The position numbers and the translations under genes are program-made. Source: Ectocarpus siliculosus (lineage: Eukaryota; Sar; Phaeophyceae; Ectocarpales; Ectocarpaceae). From it: a DNA stretch of 31,161 bases. Shown piece by piece: positions 20,501-29,851 of the stretch. The notes beneath the pieces are model-generated. The model ran no database searches, had not been told where the DNA came from, and saw nothing but the letters and a program-made list of their open reading frames with translations. Location of the stretch: contig FN648495.1 in assembly GCA_000310025.1 (NCBI GenBank), forward strand, positions 126,990 to 158,150, given 5' to 3'. Numbering within the stretch: position 1 is the stretch's first letter; each line of letters starts with the position of its first letter.

Positions 20501-23500
20501 AAGGAAAGAAAAGGTGTAATTGTCGTCTGAAAAGTGTTGCACATTGGTTGGAGTTGGTTGCGTCAAACGGCAACCGGTGTATCGTTCAACACGCGGCTGC
20601 TCAAAGGTTAATACTAAAAAACAAATGTCACTGTTGTTGTTGTTGTTGATGTTGTTTCTCCCGGCACACCCCGCGCTTGACTGCGAAGCTCCAGACCACC
20701 ATTGAGTGAGAAAACTCCATAAACAAAACAAGGAACACAGCTTGCTACCCACCCCCACCAATATGTCTAATACAACCAACATCACTCCAGTGTCTGTATA
20801 CTGAAAACACACAATCGTCTCGTCTACAACACAGAGGAAAAAACTATCCTTCCCTCACATGACCTCAACAAGAAACGAGCTCGACAGCAGGACTCGGTAG
20901 GAATACGTCACAACACAACTCGCCGTGATGATAACTCTCAACCTAGCCCCTAGACAACCAGGGCACCCCGTAAAAATCAATCGCAGCAAGGAGTAAGCTC
21001 ACCCATTTTCCTCATCTAGCACAATGGTACCAAGGTGCTCTTTCTCACATTCTCGTTCCATACGGCCCCTTTGCAGCTAATGTACACGTCTGCCATGCTG
21101 ACCAACGTAGGGATCCTCACGCAATCGCTGATGTCTTGCCTTGGGTCCTCTCCTGAACAGTATGGCGTCAATAACCTTGCTCGGGTGTTGCAATTACCCA
21201 CGAAAAAAGTCAAGAGGCGGATAAAAATGGCGCGACAAGTGAGCAAAAGAGTCACGTCGTGCGTCACGGGGTTCTCGGGGAACGGAAGTAAACAGATGCA
21301 ACAATCCAGGATCCAGCAGACGTCACTCAACTCCTACTGAGTTCAAGACATGACCTCTCACAACGATCTCGAACAGGTTCTGAGTCTTTCTGTTATACTA
21401 TGTCTACGGCCAAGACAAGCAGGACAAACACGCGCAAAGGTTGCCTTCAAGCAGCAGTGAGTCAATAGGCTTGATTGTGAATGCGCCAAACGTGAGAAAA
21501 TCATAACCATACGAATCACAACAATACACTTTTCGTTTGGATGGTACCAAGCAGACAGGGCGGCAAGCGCTCCTTCCGCATAGCCCCTGGTTCACAACAA
21601 AAATGACGAAGTATGACCAACATCCGCGACCCGATCCAGAAATCAAGAAAAACACAAGATACTAATTCTACACTACGCGCGCCAGCAGTAACTCACTCTG
21701 CGGCGGCAGGGTTGCCCTCGCGTACGGCACCAAAGAAATCAGTGGCGACAAGTAGCTCGGCGAACGCCGGCTCCACGTGCTGGGTCGTGGATGTCAAGTT
21801 GAAGCCGTCGGCCTCGACTATTCGCCTGTTCCATCACGTTATGAAGAAACCACGAGCAACGGGATGCGCGAGTTGTTACAAGGAGGTAGCGATCTTGAAC
21901 AGAAGAAGAGAGCACGGCTGTGCTGAGACACCATGGAATTCGTTACTACAACAACGCAAACGGTAACAGCCAACATGCTCCAGCGGAGTACGAACGCTGA
22001 GCAGGGCTGTGCGCGAGGAAAAGCAACACTTGGAGTTTGTGCCGACTTGACGAGCAAATTGAAGCAACAAAGACTGACTGACAAGTGCTGACTTGTGTGA
22101 AGGAAACGAACCCACCACGCTCTTTCCACGAGAGGCACTCTCATGCCGGATACAAAGAGTGGCGGATTCTTGCCCTGCACTGCCGTGCCGCCCGGCCAAA
22201 CGCAAGAGCGTTTTAAAACTCGCGCGTACCTCAGGCAACTTGCAAAAACTTATTATGCGTACGAGCCGCGACCTGAATAATCCGAAAGACGTGCAGATTC
22301 TCTCCCCACATTGGTGGATATGCTATTTGCACCCGCACCTCATACAAAGGTGTGTGGAATGCGCATCCACATCCTCGACCATGTTCCTTGTTCATCCCAT
22401 CCCATCCCACACTAATCGTTTCGCTCGCAGCAATTACCTCACGTACGGCCGTGGCTCTCAAACGGAAGAGATCCGGTCCGAGGTCACACAGAAAAACCAC
22501 TCTGCGGCGCATACTATCATGTTACAAGAGGAGGGTTTAGCCATGTTTGCTCAAGTGCGCTCACGAACAGGTGGCCACGGAAAGGAGAAAACACACACAC
22601 CTAAGCAGCGAGCTTTGCGAGATGGGGAAGTAGGACTGGAGCGTCTTGACGAAGTCCACGTCCTGGGCAGGCGCCACCGATCCGGGGGCCTGCGCCAGAT
22701 CGGGCCTGCGGACCACCACGGCTCCCTGGACGTGCGACATCTCCTCTCCGAGGTCACCCTCCCGATACGTGTGCGTGTGGACCCCCTGCAGAAAAGATAG
22801 CAGAGACACACACAACACAGAGAGAGAGAGCAAGGGCGGAGGTGATTCATTGGCGTATGCTTACGAGTAGACACAGGCCGGAGCTTTAGCAAAGTGGGAG
22901 TTATAGCACAGCGGTATGACCAAAAACGAAATGGAACAGACACGAGTGAGCAGCCGACACCGATACAAAAAACCAAAATGAACGTACGGGTAACGGGACG
23001 GCAGTAGTAAGTAGGCCCGACACTCACAAGACAGCACGGCGGGCTCGGGCATCGCAGTCGCGACGATTCATCTAGGGCCTGCTGCAGCCTAGACCACACG
23101 GAAAAAGCCCCGACAATCACAGTCGGCGGCTCGGCGGCGTAATTTCCGTCATCGCTCAGTACCGCAGAGTTGGGGTAATGGGCGGCAACCGGACACGAAC
23201 CGTCGGCGGGAGCGTGGTAGACCTGTGGCGCGGAACTGTTCTCATCTTCTAGGATATCTGTTGCAAAGGAGACGTCTGGATCCTCTTCTGTTGTTCCTTC
23301 CAGTTTTCGGTGCTGTTGTCCCGACCCCTGCTGGTTCCGTGACGGTATTGGCGCAATACGCTTCTGCTCAGCCCGCAACTGCTGCTGGTGAAGTTGGTGG
23401 CTTCCTCGCGAAGATGGGTGCCCTTCGCGTCGAAGTCGGCGAGGCAAACCTCGCCCTGATGTTGTCATTGCCGTTGCTGCTATTGCTTCATCCTCTCTTC

Positions 23501-23591
23501 CGCCGCTCGGTTCAATGATGGGGGATTTCTCGTCTAGGGCTGCTGGCATTGCCAAGGAGTTCTGAAGAAGCACCACCGTCAGGAACAGGCC
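14440..23591 (-). CDS. Glycosyltransferase family 61 (DUF563) protein, 11 exons assembled by eye
   Basis: GT61 enzymes are Golgi type II membrane proteins that transfer a sugar from a nucleotide sugar to glycans or O-linked sites; known members include plant xylosyl- and arabinosyltransferases and animal EOGT. Exons (minus strand): 23591-23028, 22785-22601, 21825-21697, 21127-21049, 19088-18978, 18008-17880, 16960-16868, 16625-16524, 15846-15625, 15194-15097 and 14521-14440. All ten introns are GT-AG and every junction keeps phase, giving roughly 590 codons. Diagnostic blocks are CKGAVWNEN, NPNYYHFTVEHLPR, LAIVPTSTICGDP, APHGAGLANII and LEIAP. The first exon is preceded by a T-rich acceptor, so an upstream start exon may be missing; the exon opens with a hydrophobic GLFLTVVLL stretch that could be part of a signal anchor. 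Donor sugar and acceptor cannot be told from sequence. Confidence 0.85.
15097..15194 (-). CDS. GT61 exon 10
   Basis: It is 98 bp and encodes LHHIYARHPGGEWSQECHTW then YEPDIDEIIDLV. It enters in phase 0 and leaves two bases at a near-consensus donor AAG/GTAAGC. If the donor were ignored a stop would follow at once; the phase match with exon 11 favours splicing. The acceptor CAAAAG has a weak pyrimidine tract, so the 5' limit is the least certain of the set. Confidence 0.65.
15625..15846 (-). CDS. GT61 exon 9 (HGAGL motif)
   Basis: It is 222 bp, phase 0, with acceptor GATCTAG and donor GTACGC. It encodes VKEALEINFPSFDVVEF, FANASMVIAPHGAGLANIIV and TPVLEIAPLSCPS. The H-G-A-G-L-N pattern followed by a Val-x-Glu-Ile is the strongest GT61 signature and is placed near the C-terminus as usual. 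The open frame continues past the donor to 15490, but family similarity ends at the donor. Confidence 0.93.
16524..16625 (-). CDS. GT61 exon 8
   Basis: It is 102 bp, phase 0, with acceptor CTCGCAG and donor GTATGT. It encodes RPVIVLVVRTTLRGLKNNDE, the beta strand with the following Arg-rich segment that leads into the HGAGL domain. Confidence 0.88.
16868..16960 (-). CDS. GT61 exon 7
   Basis: It is 93 bp, phase 0, with acceptor TCATCCCAG and donor GTGGGC. It encodes MHAELAIVPTSTICGDPDAH and VNMLRNRFLQ, matching the family block around VPTS and CG-P. Confidence 0.88.
17880..18008 (-). CDS. GT61 exon 6
   Basis: It is 129 bp, phase 0. The acceptor is a pyrimidine-rich GTGTGCAG, the donor GTGGGT. 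It encodes IAMHYSQHDKLHQ, then EMFEILGISRDRVVLAMKQ, the helix and Gly-Ile step expected after NPD in GT61. Confidence 0.88.
18556..18590. repeat. 17-bp tandem repeat, two units, in GT61 intron 5
   Basis: The unit TTTGTTGTCAGTGCCGG occurs twice in direct succession after a T-run. Confidence 0.85.
18978..19088 (-). CDS. GT61 exon 5 (NYYHF...EHLPR motif)
   Basis: It is 111 bp, phase 0 on both sides, with acceptor GCCTTAG and donor GTGAGT. The block EWNPNYYHFTVEHLPRITL is one of the two hallmark segments of DUF563. The exon ends at LLENPDIM. Confidence 0.9.
20267..20284. repeat. (C)18 homopolymer in GT61 intron 4
   Basis: An uninterrupted run of 18 C bases lies in the largest intron (21048-19089). 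Length is likely to vary or be mis-sequenced. Confidence 0.9.
21049..21127 (-). CDS. GT61 exon 4
   Basis: It is 79 bp and encodes DCVRIPTLVSMADVYISCKG then AVWNEN, the short block that in GT61 proteins precedes the NYYHF region. Acceptor ACATCAG is chosen because it alone keeps the frame; its pyrimidine tract is weak. Donor GTGAGA. Confidence 0.75.
21697..21825 (-). CDS. GT61 exon 3
   Basis: Acceptor GGAACAG, donor GTGAGT, 129 bp. It encodes RIVEADGFNLTSTTQHVEP and ELLVATDFFGAVREG. It enters and leaves with a split codon (one base in, two out), matching both neighbours. It is too short and off-frame to appear as a long open frame. Confidence 0.75.
22601..22785 (-). CDS. GT61 exon 2
   Basis: The acceptor is a strong TTTTCTGCAG. 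It encodes VHTHTYREGDLGEEMSHVQG and VDFVKTLQSYFPISQ. Donor GTGTGT. It is 185 bp, leaving two bases that complete an Arg codon with exon 3. Confidence 0.8.
23028..23591 (-). CDS. GT61 exon 1 (5' limit uncertain)
   Basis: It is open to 23669 upstream, but a pyrimidine tract and GCGCAG acceptor at 23592 suggest the exon starts at 23591. The first in-frame Met is at 23549. It has a short hydrophobic start and then a Ser/Arg/Gln-rich stem, as expected for a Golgi enzyme. The end reads VYHAPADGSCPVAAH, then PPTVIVGAFSVWSRLQQAL. Donor GTGAGT at 23027; the exon ends in phase 0. Confidence 0.7.
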
Positions 23592-25222
23592 CTGCGCCGC
23601 GCGTTTGGGCGAAACATCAACGATGAACGCATAAACGAGTAAAAGGAAAAGGTAAATCGTTCCGGCGTCTTAGAGTCTTGCTTGGGCAGTGAACAATCGC
23701 CAATGCACGCTGTAGCACTACTTTTCGATACTTCTTCCACGGTTGGCGTCACGAGCCAAACCTGCTAAATACCGGTATTCCTGAGACTGTTGCGGTGTTG
23801 TCGGAATTGCGGGTGCATTTCAACTAGATCAAAGACCAAAAAGATGCGTGGTTCTACATTTCAACAAAATTTACCTTTTGGTTCGCCCTATCAAGTCGCT
23901 CACTATCCTAGTGGTATCGATCTGACCTTAACAGCAAAAACCAGGGATCATATTGCAACTCTTCCTCCGCGGTTTCAACATACTCGTGACGTTCGAGCGT
24001 CAGGGTAAGCCCCGGGGCGTCGAGAATATGAATGTACGCATGATTGATGAACATGATGCCTACCTGCGCCGATCGTGACACCCATTTCTTAATCGTGGAG
24101 CCCGTTCGCCCTGTCTCCTCCATTCGTCCCCTTGCGTGCGCCGCGGGACAGGAGGATTTCGTGTCGGTCGGAGGGATGCCGTCGCAAGAGTGCACAGTGG
24201 CAGGCGGACTGAGGAAACAACGACACAAATACTACATATCAGGAGGTAGACGACCGGGGACCGGGGAAAGGGTGGGAATGTGTAGGGTCTACGAGACCCG
24301 ACTCCCTCGTTTTGGTTTGACAGAATCATACGAATGTCCCACTGCGGGTACAAAAAGCAAGTTTCATTGGCCTCGAGGAGCGGGGGCGTTGCACCACCTC
24401 GCTATGCACGAATACATTCCAGTTGGCCTGGTACCCTTCCTTCGGAATTGGGTATCGCACCCTTTCTTTGAAGCGCGGTAGGGGAGTTGTCCACCAGACA
24501 CGGGTGATGCATGGCCAGAGGGGCGCATACCCTCGCGTCACAACGCGCAAATGCCATCGCCACACCCGCCTTCCGGCCGTCTCCTCAGGATAACCCCAAA
24601 GTTTCAAAATTTCCACAGAGAGACAGCTTGATATATTCATAAGCAGAACCGGTGCAGGTGTTGTTCCGGTTCGCATTTCACCAGTCTCACGCAATATCAA
24701 AACGATAATAAAAGTTCAATACACCTGATCTGTCGAAAGCAAAGTTCTGGTTGAATCTCTCCGGTGAGGCCCAGTATTGATGGGGTACAACCCCCCCCCC
24801 GGAAGTATATATCTTTTGGCCGGCCGGGATCCGGATATTTTTCGGGGCTAACGACACAAAACGACATATAGGGAAATTGACTCGGGAAGTGATCCCGAGG
24901 CCCCACCCTGACTAGCCAAGACCGCCGAACAACATCATTTTCTGGTGGCTCATGCGGAGAATACCGCGACCGGGTTTCTAGAGTCGTCTCTCAGAATTTG
25001 TGTCGCACCGCTCACCGTTTACTGTCGTAAAAAGAACTCACACGCAAAGACCATTCAGCTTCGCGGGCAGTGGGCATTTCGGACGTCCCAACTCTGGAGT
25101 CACGTCTTTGTACCGTTTAGCGTCACCCATCCCACCGGTACGCAGTCCTCTGTCGTTCACCAACTATTTTTGCTTCACAGCCAGGAAACAAAAAAAATGC
25201 AAACGACACACTCGTATTACCC
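23592..25222. other. Intergenic or upstream region; no certain gene
   Basis: A missing first exon of the GT61 gene may lie here, but I could not identify one. A minus-strand open piece near 24050-23930, reading INHAYIHILDAPGLTLTLER and ending YDPWFLLL, looks coding-like. It sits next to a CAG/GTAGGC that could be read as a donor or an acceptor. A minus-strand frame at 24700-24326 has no recognisable motif. A run of ten or more C occurs near 24790. Confidence 0.35.
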
Positions 25223-25570
25223 TGGTCGAACGCGACACTAGTGGGTACCCTCGCAGCCTCCTAAGGGCCAGGTCATGGGTTTGAGTCCCGGCAAAGTGAG
25301 TTCTTTCTCTCACTTAATAAATCCTGGTCTAAGTTGGAAGCGACGCGTTGCAAAGCTCGTTGTCAGTAAACTAGATCGACTTCAGAAGTCGCGAGGGAAG
25401 GGATTGCTGTACCCTTCTCGCGATAAAAATATATCAGGCAGGAACCGCAGGAGGGGGTCCACCCCCCCCCTCCTATATGACCCCGGTTGGGTCGTCTAGC
25501 TAGTAGAAGTGGAGGATGGGGGCCAGAGGGGCAGACGAAAGAGTCCAATGATGGGAGAAAAAAAAAAATA
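25223..25570 (+). repeat. tRNA-derived SINE, copy 1
   Basis: The head resembles a tRNA: an A-box-like CTAGTGGGTA near 25240 and a B-box-like GGGTTTGAGTCCC at 25277-25289. The body shares AAAGTGAGTT, TTCTCTC and TTCTCGCGATAAAAAT, then GGAACCGCAGGAGG and TGACCCCGGTTGGG, with copy 2. An A-rich tail follows at about 25556-25570. RNA polymerase III would transcribe such an element and a LINE would mobilise it. The anticodon arm pairs poorly, so it is not a functional tRNA gene. Confidence 0.75.
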
Positions 25571-25988
25571 ATACTGCAGTTTGCGTGAAATGAGTCCAGC
25601 TGACTGGTGGACGCCCATTTTTACCCTGCCGTTCGCAAGAGGCCCGTACTAACACTGTCGCATCTACTTTCCCTGCAAATCCAACTCTGATTTTCAGTAC
25701 ATTATCCTACGTACCCAGACGACTATTCCATCGCCATTTTCTCCGCAGGAGTTCCTTTTGCGCTCGAACCAAAGTACACCCAATTCCCCAAGTACACGGT
25801 ATCTTCCAGCTCCAAACAGACAATGGGAACCGACAAGCGCTCACACAATTGAACGTAGGATACGTACGGTTCACAATGAAAGCCAACATGAATGCAGCAT
25901 TCCAGGCAGTAGTGGGTATGGATGTGTGGTGGCAGAGAGGGGGAGAGGAGAGACAGGCACATATACCAAACGGATCAATACAGTAGGT
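25571..25988. other. No recognisable feature
   Basis: A minus-strand open frame (26006-25707) overlaps the transposon end and shows no family motif. I see nothing else supportable between the SINE tail and the transposon. Confidence 0.4.
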
Positions 25989-27035
25989 GGCCCGATATAG
26001 TGGCATATAGGGGCAAGACCAAATGATGCCATTATTCGGGGCAGTGCCACTATTCGATATAGCGGCACTATTGCCACTATTGCAATGTCAATAGTGGCAT
26101 TCTTGCCACTATATCGAATGAGAAGCTGCGAAGTTCACGACATCGGCAGCGGTTCATTGTATCTACCCTCACATGCGCTGTTACATGCGGGTAAAGTCGT
26201 GTACTGCTGCACTCCTCGTGGTTGAGCACTTGTGTTTGCAGCAGTATCCGCATGAAACACATGAAATGACAGTTGGTTATCCAAGGGTCGCCGAGCGTTC
26301 TGCGGTCAAAACCTATTTTTCATTTTTCAGTGCAGGCAGACCACCGAAACCACGCCCAAAGGTACTACTGTAGGAGGCACATAATATACGTTTTGTCCGG
26401 CGGGCTATGTAACACGGGGTTCAACACACTTAGAAGAAATGGCAACTAAAACAACAAAGCTTGTAGAGCCAAACGCTCTCCACCCCGGCGCATCAACCCA
26501 ACCGCCACGATGCTCTGCAACTACCTATGGGAGAACTTCTTCTTTTTCGCGGCGGCGCCATCTCCGACAAGTCCCCGGTTGGGGGAGGCACGCTTAGGCT
26601 GATTCGAGGGGTTGGGTGCCTTTTGCTTCTTGGCGATGCACCGGTTGCAGGCGCGGTGTATTTCTCTGCCGCCCTCCTCCTCTGGTTCACCACATATACC
26701 ATGAAGCCGGCCACCGCAGCCGAGGCGACATGTGTGCCCGTCTTTCTCTCCCAGTGGTCGGTGTGGGAGTTTACACAGTTCTAGGTCCGCGCAGGCTGGC
26801 ATGATACGTGTGGCGCCCACTGCTGAGGGTGGTGTGGGCAGGTGTGGTCCAGCAGTAGTGGGGGCCTGCTGTTTGGAATTGCCACTACTGGGTGTTTGAG
26901 ATGGCAAATATGCCACTATTGAGGGCCCCGTCCTCAATAGTGGGAAAGTGCCACTATATCGGGTTGAGATTTGCCGGGAGATTTTTATGCCACTATATCG
27001 GGCATTCACTATTCAGGGTGCCACTATAAAGCCCC
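25989..27035 (-). mobile_element. Probable DNA transposon with CCACTAT subterminal repeats (about 1.05 kb)
   Basis: Near the left edge CCCGATATAGTGGCAT (25991-26006) is matched exactly by its reverse complement at 26987-27002. The outermost bases (25989-26005 and 27019-27035) form a second, imperfect inverted pair sharing TATAGTGGCA. CACTAT or ATAGTG recurs about a dozen times within the terminal 130-200 bases at each side, in both orientations, which is typical of transposase-binding subterminal repeats. The interior holds a small Cys/His-rich ORF but no transposase, so the copy is probably non-autonomous. I found no clear target duplication, so the exact ends and the superfamily are open. 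Confidence 0.55.
26521..26802 (-). CDS. Small Cys/His-rich protein within the transposon (candidate zinc-binding)
   Basis: From the ATG at 26802 the frame encodes 93 residues. Cys and His positions are C4, C10, H14, H23, C25, C29, H34, C37, H49, C52 and C55, including HTCRLGCGGRLHGICG and RACNRC. The pattern of paired Cys, then H-x-C-x3-C, H-x2-C and a final C-x2-C resembles a cross-brace (PHD- or RING-like) zinc fold, or the zinc finger that often accompanies transposases. The tail is basic with an AAKKKKFSHR end, suiting nuclear entry or DNA binding. The frame is open further upstream into the terminal repeat, so the true start or a splice could differ. Function is not known. Confidence 0.45.
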   Translation of the reverse strand: MPACADLELCKLPHRPLGEKDGHTCRLGCGGRLHGICGEPEEEGGREIHRACNRCIAKKQKAPNPSNQPKRASPNRGLVGDGAAAKKKKFSHR

Positions 27036-27039
27036 ATTC

Positions 27040-27350
27040 CGGTCGCCCCGGTGGTCTAGTTGGTAGCCTCGTAACCTTCTAGAGGTCAGGTCAGGGGTTC
27101 GTATCCCGGCGTAGGCGAGCTTTTCTTGCAAAGTGAGTTTTTCTCTCGCTTCCGCTCCTGGCCAAGTGGATAGCGCTAGTTCGTGTGTACACAGAGGGAA
27201 GAGAGTGCTGAACTCTTCTCGCGTTAAAAATTGAAGGCGAAGTACCGCAGGAGGGGAGGGTAGAGAGAGGCTCTTCTGTGTGACCACGGTTTGGAATGAA
27301 CTGATTTGAAGTCAAGAACAAAAAATAAAAAAATAAATGAATAAATAAAG
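27040..27350 (+). repeat. tRNA-derived SINE, copy 2
   Basis: It starts five bases after the transposon end. The A-box region GGTGGTCTAGTTGGTAGCC and B box GGGGTTCGTATCCC (27094-27107) are better preserved than in copy 1. The body shares AAAGTGAGTT, CTTCTCGCGTTAAAAAT, then GTACCGCAGGAGGGG and TGACCACGGTTTGG. An A-rich tail with AAATAAA units runs to about 27350. Spacing and order of the shared blocks are the same as in copy 1. Confidence 0.8.
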
Positions 27351-29277
27351 TGCTACCTACGTACAAGTACTGCTGTAAGACGGGCGATTTCAAAGGGCAT
27401 ACAATTGTATGTACATCGTTGTACTTCGATTGCCATACAGCTGTACTGCTGTAAATCATGTACGCCGCTGAGTCGCTTCGTCTCTTCACCCCAAATACGA
27501 AAATCAAGGTCTGCTGGAAGAAATACTTCTGCTGCAGTAACCCTACAGCAGTCGAAGGCTACAGTAGTAGTCTTCACCGCAGTGTGGGTGAAAGACGGTA
27601 CACCGTGTCCGTGTGGGTGTAAGGTACTGCTGTAGTTGTGACACGCAAGGAACGGCGGTGCATCAAGGCATTGTGCCTACTGGAACCACAGCAGTATTGT
27701 TGGATTGTTCTGCACATGTCAACAGCCAGCCACCACGTCTCCCGCCCAGGAGGAGAACCAGAGCGAAGCACTATGATGATGATTACACTGCAGTTGCGAC
27801 GTTACGACACACACACACCTCTCATGGTTATCCCGCTAGGCAACAACACTGGCCCCGAGAATGGAATAAAACACACGGGTAAAGAAAAAAACGCCGCGCC
27901 GGGCGTCTCACACACCCAGCGCCTACTCAATTCGAAGCTCGCTCGCTTACACAGATCGGAGTAACTGCACTGCAAAACAGCCCCCCGACGAACTGCTGCA
28001 GGTAGGGACTAGCAACGGGTGTGTGCAGTGTCCACATCGCCTGGTAATCTAGCTAGACACATCGAGCATCACATGGATGGACCAGGAGAAAAGAAAGGTT
28101 CTTCTTGGTGCTTGAAGGGTTCAGCGCGCCGATCATGATGTCGATGTCCCCATCGGGGTTTACTGGAGTCTTGGTAGAGAGCCGAGAAGCAACGTGATAA
28201 ATATGGGTATGTATGTGAAGCTGCAGGACGAGATGACAAACGCCGCCGCTCGCTTCTCCTTCCTTGTCGTCGCTCTCACAACACCAGCCCCCCCCAACAC
28301 ATCTCACCTTCAGTAGCTTGATTAAGAACTGCTCCTGTTGTCAGTGTTCCCAGTCCTCTCTTCCTCTTCCTGCTCCGTTTGCAATTGGTGTGATACGAGG
28401 CGCGATTGACGCACAGGGTCAAAAACAAAGAAACAAAGAGCTGGCCTGTGATGTGTTTCATATACGACAGACAGCGGAGAGACAGAAGTTTGACGTTTGG
28501 TGGTGCCGTGGCCGACAGCAATGCGGCGAGATTTGCGAATAAATAAAAAAAACACACACACACACAGAACGGAACCAGAAATCTGCACTTCAAAGAGCCA
28601 GCCAGCCACATCTATGTGCTGATAGGAGCACGCATGCAGTCATTCCGTTTTAGCTCAGCTACCTACCTCTCTTGGATTGCGGAGCTAGCCGGCATTTCGG
28701 ATCCAGCCGTTGTGCGATACTAATCATCTCCGATAGGACTTGAGGAGGACGGACTGTAAAGCTGTAGTAGCATACTGCACTACGTCTGCTCCTTGCTGCT
28801 GCTCTTGGCTGACCCAGGACTTCGAAAATCCCCACAGCAGGTACGAACAAACTCCTTTATGTGTGGTCGAAGGATGGACTGCGCTCCTTTGTTTGTGGTC
28901 GAAGGATGGACTACACCATACATCACATACTGCAGCTGCCTTCACCTGTCGCCGCCATTCCACGTCTACCTGTCCATGACACTTGCTGCCAACTGATGAG
29001 ACAACTGATGCGACGACACCAGGGTACAACATGGACACAGGGAGTACTCCCCCTGCCCATACACCGTCAAAATTGCTTACAAACAAACTAGAACAACTTG
29101 GAACAACCTCTTTTTCATTTCATGCCAAATACAAATGCTGATGTAACATACATGAAATGATCGACCCTGTCTTTACTTGTGGTCCACGCTGCCTACTAGT
29201 GGGAGAGGTAGCCATACCTTCAGCCTACATACGGGCGAGATAGGTAGCCATACCCACTACATTTAACACACACCCAC
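27351..29277. other. Intergenic, rich in ACAGCAGT/ACTGCTGT motifs
   Basis: No gene is supportable. ACTGCTG or CAGCAGT occurs near 27369, 27427, 27553, 27627, 27690 and 27993. A 32-bp unit ending GTGGTCGAAGGATGGACT is tandemly repeated at 28852-28912. A CA microsatellite lies near 28550-28566. A 13-bp AGGTAGCCATACC is repeated 36 bases apart at 29206 and 29242, just before the LINE. Confidence 0.5.
28852..28912. repeat. 32-bp tandem repeat, two units
   Basis: Both units run from CTCCTTT to GTGGTCGAAGGATGGACT with three or so differences, starting at 28852 and 28884. Confidence 0.8.
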
Positions 29278-29279
29278 AT

Positions 29280-29851
29280 GTGCGGAGGATCCCTTCCAAA
29301 GAATGTGTGTATGTCCTATTGGACGCCAACGCGCGGACGGGAGATAGGTTGGACGGAGGGGACGGAAGGGTAATAGGAATGTACGGGCGTGATGAGCTCA
29401 ACGACAATGGCATGCTACTGTTGAATTTCGCAACGGAAAACAGGCTAGCTCTCACGAACACGTTCTTCGAGACACGCAAGGGCGGAATATGGCACACATA
29501 CAACGGTGTGTCGGGAAACGATTGCAAGCGACTTGACTACATCCTGACAAGGCAGGCACATCACGGACGAGTATCTAATGTGGTTGTCACCCCCCAGCCG
29601 GTTCGCCCAGTCAAAGCAGACTCAGACCACAACATGGTAGTAGCCACCGTCAACCTCGGTGGCAGGCTTGCCCACAACCGTGCAGTCCGGACTAAACCGA
29701 AACAGCAGCAATTCAACCGACGGGAATTGCAGTTCGAAACAGCACGAGGTGCGGTGACTAATCGGTTCCTCCTCAACCTCGACACACGACTGGACGAACG
29801 AACAACCACCGCCGCGGAATTGGTGACCGACTTTACCAAAGTGCTCTCCTC
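29280..29851 (+). pseudogene. LINE endonuclease C-terminal part
   Basis: The frame opens without a real start codon (GTG, mid-domain) with RRIPSKECVYVLLDANARTG. It then shows IWHTYNG, the RLDYILT block and SDHNMVVA, the closing motifs of the endonuclease/exonuclease/phosphatase fold with the catalytic Asp-His pair. This nuclease nicks the target DNA to prime reverse transcription. The N-terminal catalytic half is absent. The frame shifts near 29850 and meets a stop at 29871. Confidence 0.88.

Noticed and set aside
20324-20812. Minus-strand 162-codon frame as another GT61 exon
   Set aside because: It lies in intron 4 but would break the phase match between exons 4 and 5, and it contains Asn and hydrophobic low-complexity stretches without family motifs.
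22551-23576. One continuous 341-codon minus-strand gene
   Set aside because: The frame continues past a GTGAGT donor into intron and then reads a different frame over exon 2; family logic and splice sites favour two exons.
27040-27110. A functional tRNA gene
   Set aside because: A and B boxes are present but the anticodon stem has mismatches, the acceptor stem does not close, and the same head and body recur in another copy with a long tail, so it is a SINE.
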